Of a DNA stretch of 64,000 nucleotides, positions 61,607-64,000 are shown in pieces (within the stretch, counting starts at the first letter, position 1; each line of letters starts with the position of its first letter). The stretch spans positions 1 through 64,000 of the forward strand of contig PLCS01000010.1 in NCBI GenBank assembly GCA_003134855.1, written 5' to 3'. A program made the translations under genes and the position numbers. The notes under the pieces were generated by a model. The model saw nothing but the letters and a program-made list of their open reading frames with translations, made no database searches and had not been told where the DNA came from. Source of the stretch: Acidobacteriaceae bacterium. Lineage in GTDB: Bacteria > Acidobacteriota > Terriglobia > Terriglobales > Acidobacteriaceae.

Positions 61607-64000
61607 ATGCCTGACTTTGCATCCACCGATCCAACGTTCGCCACTTCTGCTGTGCCTCGCGCTCGCCGTCGCAAACGCGGCTGGCCGCGGATTCTGCTCT
61701 GGTCGGCAGGTGGCCTGTTGGCGCTGCTGGTCCTGGCCGCATCAGCGGGCGTGCTGTGGCTGCGCTCGGCGGCGCGCGCCGCGCTGCCGGCGCTGGATGG
61801 CGACTTGCATCTTGCCGGGCTCTCTGCGCCGGTGACCGTCCGCCGCGATGCGCACGGCGTGCCTCACATCGACGCGGCGACTCAAGACGATCTCTTTGTG
61901 GCGCAGGGCTATGTGACCGCGCAGGACCGGCTCTGGCAGATGGACCTCTATCGCCGCAACGCCAATGGCGAGCTGGCGGAGATCTTCGGCTCCTCGCAAC
62001 TCAAGCACGACCGCGCGCAGCGGGTGCTGCAAATCCGGGAGACCGCCCGGCGCATCTACGCGAATCTGTCTCCCGCCGACCGCGCCCGCCTCGACGATTA
62101 CGCGCGCGGCGTGAATCTTTTCATCGCGCAGAATCAGGCCACGCTGCCGCCGGAGTTCCGGCTGCTCGGCTATCGCCCTCAGCCTTGGAGCGGCGCGGAC
62201 TCGGTCTCCATCGGCTTGATGCTGGTACAGGGATTGGATACGCATTGGGAGACGAAGCTGGAGCGGGAGCGGATCGCCGCCAAGCTGAACAATCTGAACA
62301 AGCCCAAGCTGGAGGCCGATCTGTATCCGGTCGGCTCGTGGCGCGACCATCCGCCCACCGGCGTGCAGGTGGACCTGAGCCAGCCGCGGCCCGCGCCGCC
62401 TCCGGCTACGGACGACAATGATGAGGATGACCGCAGCACGGCCGGCGCCGCGCCTGAAGAACTGCGCCAAGTGCTGGGCCTGCCCACCTGCGACGGTTGC
62501 GCGCCCGGCTCAAACAACTGGGTCATCGCCGGCAAGCATACGGCCAGCGGCAAGCCTCTGCTCTCCAACGATATGCACCTCACACTTCTCGAACCGAACA
62601 TCTGGTTCATGGCCGATTTGCGTGCGCCGGGCTACCATGTTGCCGGGGTCACACTGCCGGGAATGCCTTTTGTGATGGCCGGCCACAACGAGCACGTCGC
62701 CTGGGGCTTTACCGCGCTCTATGCCGACGTGCAGGACCTCTACGTGGAGAAGCTCGACGGCAAGGGCAACTACCAGGACAACGATGCCGTCTGGAAGCCG
62801 CTCCAAGTGGACCACGAAATCATCCACGTGCGCGGTGGCAAGGATGTGACGCTCGACGTGCAACTGACCGCGCATGGGCCGCTGCTCAATCTGATCTTGA
62901 CCAGGGAATCCCGTCCCATCGCCCTCAAGTGGACCCTCTACGATCCGGCGTTCAACGCGCAACCGCTCTACCAAATCAACGTCGCATCGAACTGGACGGA
63001 GTTTTCCGCAGCGCTGGGCAACTGGTGCTGGCCGACGCAAAATGTGGTCTACTCCGACGATCAGGGGCACATCGCTTACCAAGCCGTCGGGCGACTTCCG
63101 CTGCGTCCCGCGGGGCTTGCGGGTGTACCGATTCAGGACACTTCTCATGAGTGGCAGGGCTTCATCCCCTTCGATGCGATGCCCAGCGCCGTCGATCCGC
63201 CCTCCGGTTTATTGGCCACCGCCAACTCCCGCGTCACCACCGCCGCGTCGCCCTACCCGCTCTCGCTCGAATGGGTCGATCCCTACCGCGTCGAGCGCAT
63301 CTACAAATCCCTCGAAGGCCGCGACGGGCTTACACCCGCCGATATGCTCGCCGTGCAGACCGACGTTTACAGCGAAGTCGATCAGGAGCTGGGCCATCGC
63401 TTTGCCTACGCCATCGACCACACCCCCGGCGCGGACGACCAGCTGAAGAAGGCCGCTGACCTGATGCGCTCCTGGGACGGCCGGCTGACCACCGATTCTG
63501 CCGCCGCCTCGATAGTCACTCAGGGCCGCCGCGCGCTCTGGCCGCTGATTCTGGAGCCGAAGCTGGGCGCCGACGCCAAAGAATATCACTGGTCCGAATC
63601 CAACTTCGCCGAGGAAGAGATCATCATGCATGCCAGCGCCGACTGGCTTCCTCCGGCTTACAAGAACTGGGACGCGCTGCTGACCGACGCCGTGCGCAAA
63701 GGCATGAAGGAAGGCAAGGCTCCAGCGGATGTGGCTCGTTGGAGTTATGGAAGCTGGCACGTCGTCGATATCGAGCACCCGTTGGCTGTCTATCTGCCGC
63801 TGATTGGGCGCGTGGCCGGAACCGGCGAGCAGCCGCTCAGCGGTGACACGACTACCGTGAAACAGGTAGGCCGCGACTTCGGCCCTTCGCAGCGCTTCAC
63901 GATGGACTGGAGCAACATCGACGGCTCGACTGAAAATATCGTCCTCGGCGAGAGCGGCAACCCCGATTCGACTTACTACCGCGACCAGTGGAAGGACTGG
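61607..64000 (+). CDS. Penicillin-acylase-family N-terminal nucleophile hydrolase (cut by window end)
   Basis: The first 798 codons of an S45-family gene, from ATG 61607. An N-terminal basic region and a membrane anchor (about residues 26-50) precede the acylase alpha part (DAHGVPHIDA, AQGYVTAQDRLWQMDLYRR). The beta part starts with nucleophile Ser302 in GSNNWVIAGKHT, then LSNDMHL and LPGMPFVMAGHNEHVAWGFT. The precursor is self-cleaved before Ser302. These enzymes hydrolyse amides, including acyl-homoserine lactones and beta-lactam side chains. The true substrate is unknown. Confidence 0.9.
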   Translation, partial: MPDFASTDPTFATSAVPRARRRKRGWPRILLWSAGGLLALLVLAASAGVLWLRSAARAALPALDGDLHLAGLSAPVTVRRDAHGVPHIDAATQDDLFVAQGYVTAQDRLWQMDLYRRNANGELAEIFGSSQLKHDRAQRVLQIRETARRIYANLSPADRARLDDYARGVNLFIAQNQATLPPEFRLLGYRPQPWSGADSVSIGLMLVQGLDTHWETKLERERIAAKLNNLNKPKLEADLYPVGSWRDHPPTGVQVDLSQPRPAPPPATDDNDEDDRSTAGAAPEELRQVLGLPTCDGCAPGSNNWVIAGKHTASGKPLLSNDMHLTLLEPNIWFMADLRAPGYHVAGVTLPGMPFVMAGHNEHVAWGFTALYADVQDLYVEKLDGKGNYQDNDAVWKPLQVDHEIIHVRGGKDVTLDVQLTAHGPLLNLILTRESRPIALKWTLYDPAFNAQPLYQINVASNWTEFSAALGNWCWPTQNVVYSDDQGHIAYQAVGRLPLRPAGLAGVPIQDTSHEWQGFIPFDAMPSAVDPPSGLLATANSRVTTAASPYPLSLEWVDPYRVERIYKSLEGRDGLTPADMLAVQTDVYSEVDQELGHRFAYAIDHTPGADDQLKKAADLMRSWDGRLTTDSAAASIVTQGRRALWPLILEPKLGADAKEYHWSESNFAEEEIIMHASADWLPPAYKNWDALLTDAVRKGMKEGKAPADVARWSYGSWHVVDIEHPLAVYLPLIGRVAGTGEQPLSGDTTTVKQVGRDFGPSQRFTMDWSNIDGSTENIVLGESGNPDSTYYRDQWKDW

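Noticed and set aside
1..64000. CRISPR arrays, rRNA and tRNA genes, insertion sequences with transposase
   Set aside because: None seen on either strand; the only recombinase genes are the integrase and its broken relative.

Overview
The window looks like a chromosome segment of an acidobacterium (Acidobacteriota, probably class Terriglobia). This is inferred from a secretin with a C-terminal cohesin-like domain followed by two pseudopilins, a PEP-CTERM protein, an MBG-repeat surface protein, and dispersed palindromic intergenic repeats of the kind common in those genomes. No rRNA, tRNA or CRISPR array was seen, so the assignment is not proven.

Positions 1 to about 33.5 kb are an integrative, probably conjugative, element whose left end lies outside the window. 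From the left it holds a leftward Trb/VirB-type IV secretion operon (1-6783: pilin, VirB3, VirB4, VirB9, VirB10, VirB5-like, VirB6-like). A divergent XRE regulator and a membrane-anchored phospholipase D-fold nuclease follow (7134-8177). A stand-alone PIN-like gene and an integrase remnant come next (8316-9208). The rest of the cargo is a leftward defence island. It starts with a four-gene QueC-like / XRE-ImmA-IrrE / PIN module (9274-12998). An orphan DUF3560-adenine methylase follows (13604-15478). Next is a four-gene type III-like restriction-modification operon with an inserted DUF262-DUF1524 nuclease and a RelE-UvrD fusion (15993-25927). After a relic region (26.0-26.8 kb) comes a four-gene restriction-modification operon with a MORC-like GHKL ATPase (26832-31358). 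A tyrosine recombinase (31930-33351) with an array of short repeats upstream marks the right end.

From 33.5 kb to the end the genes are ordinary chromosome: an aldose epimerase, an acyl-CoA synthetase, a ParDE pair, argS, pepA, smpB, the secretin/pseudopilin cluster, engB, surface and exported proteins, a TlpA-like thioredoxin, lon, dapB and a penicillin-acylase-family gene cut by the window end. This half is dotted with palindromic repeats, and three copies lie inside the coding frame of one gene (47764-48621).

The most interesting part is the stacking of three different multi-gene putative immunity operons between conjugation genes and integrase. The QueC-like module does not match a named system that I recognise. 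The restriction operon with a MORC-like ATPase ends in a candidate nuclease of unrecognised type. All functions are read from motifs and gene order; no searches were run.
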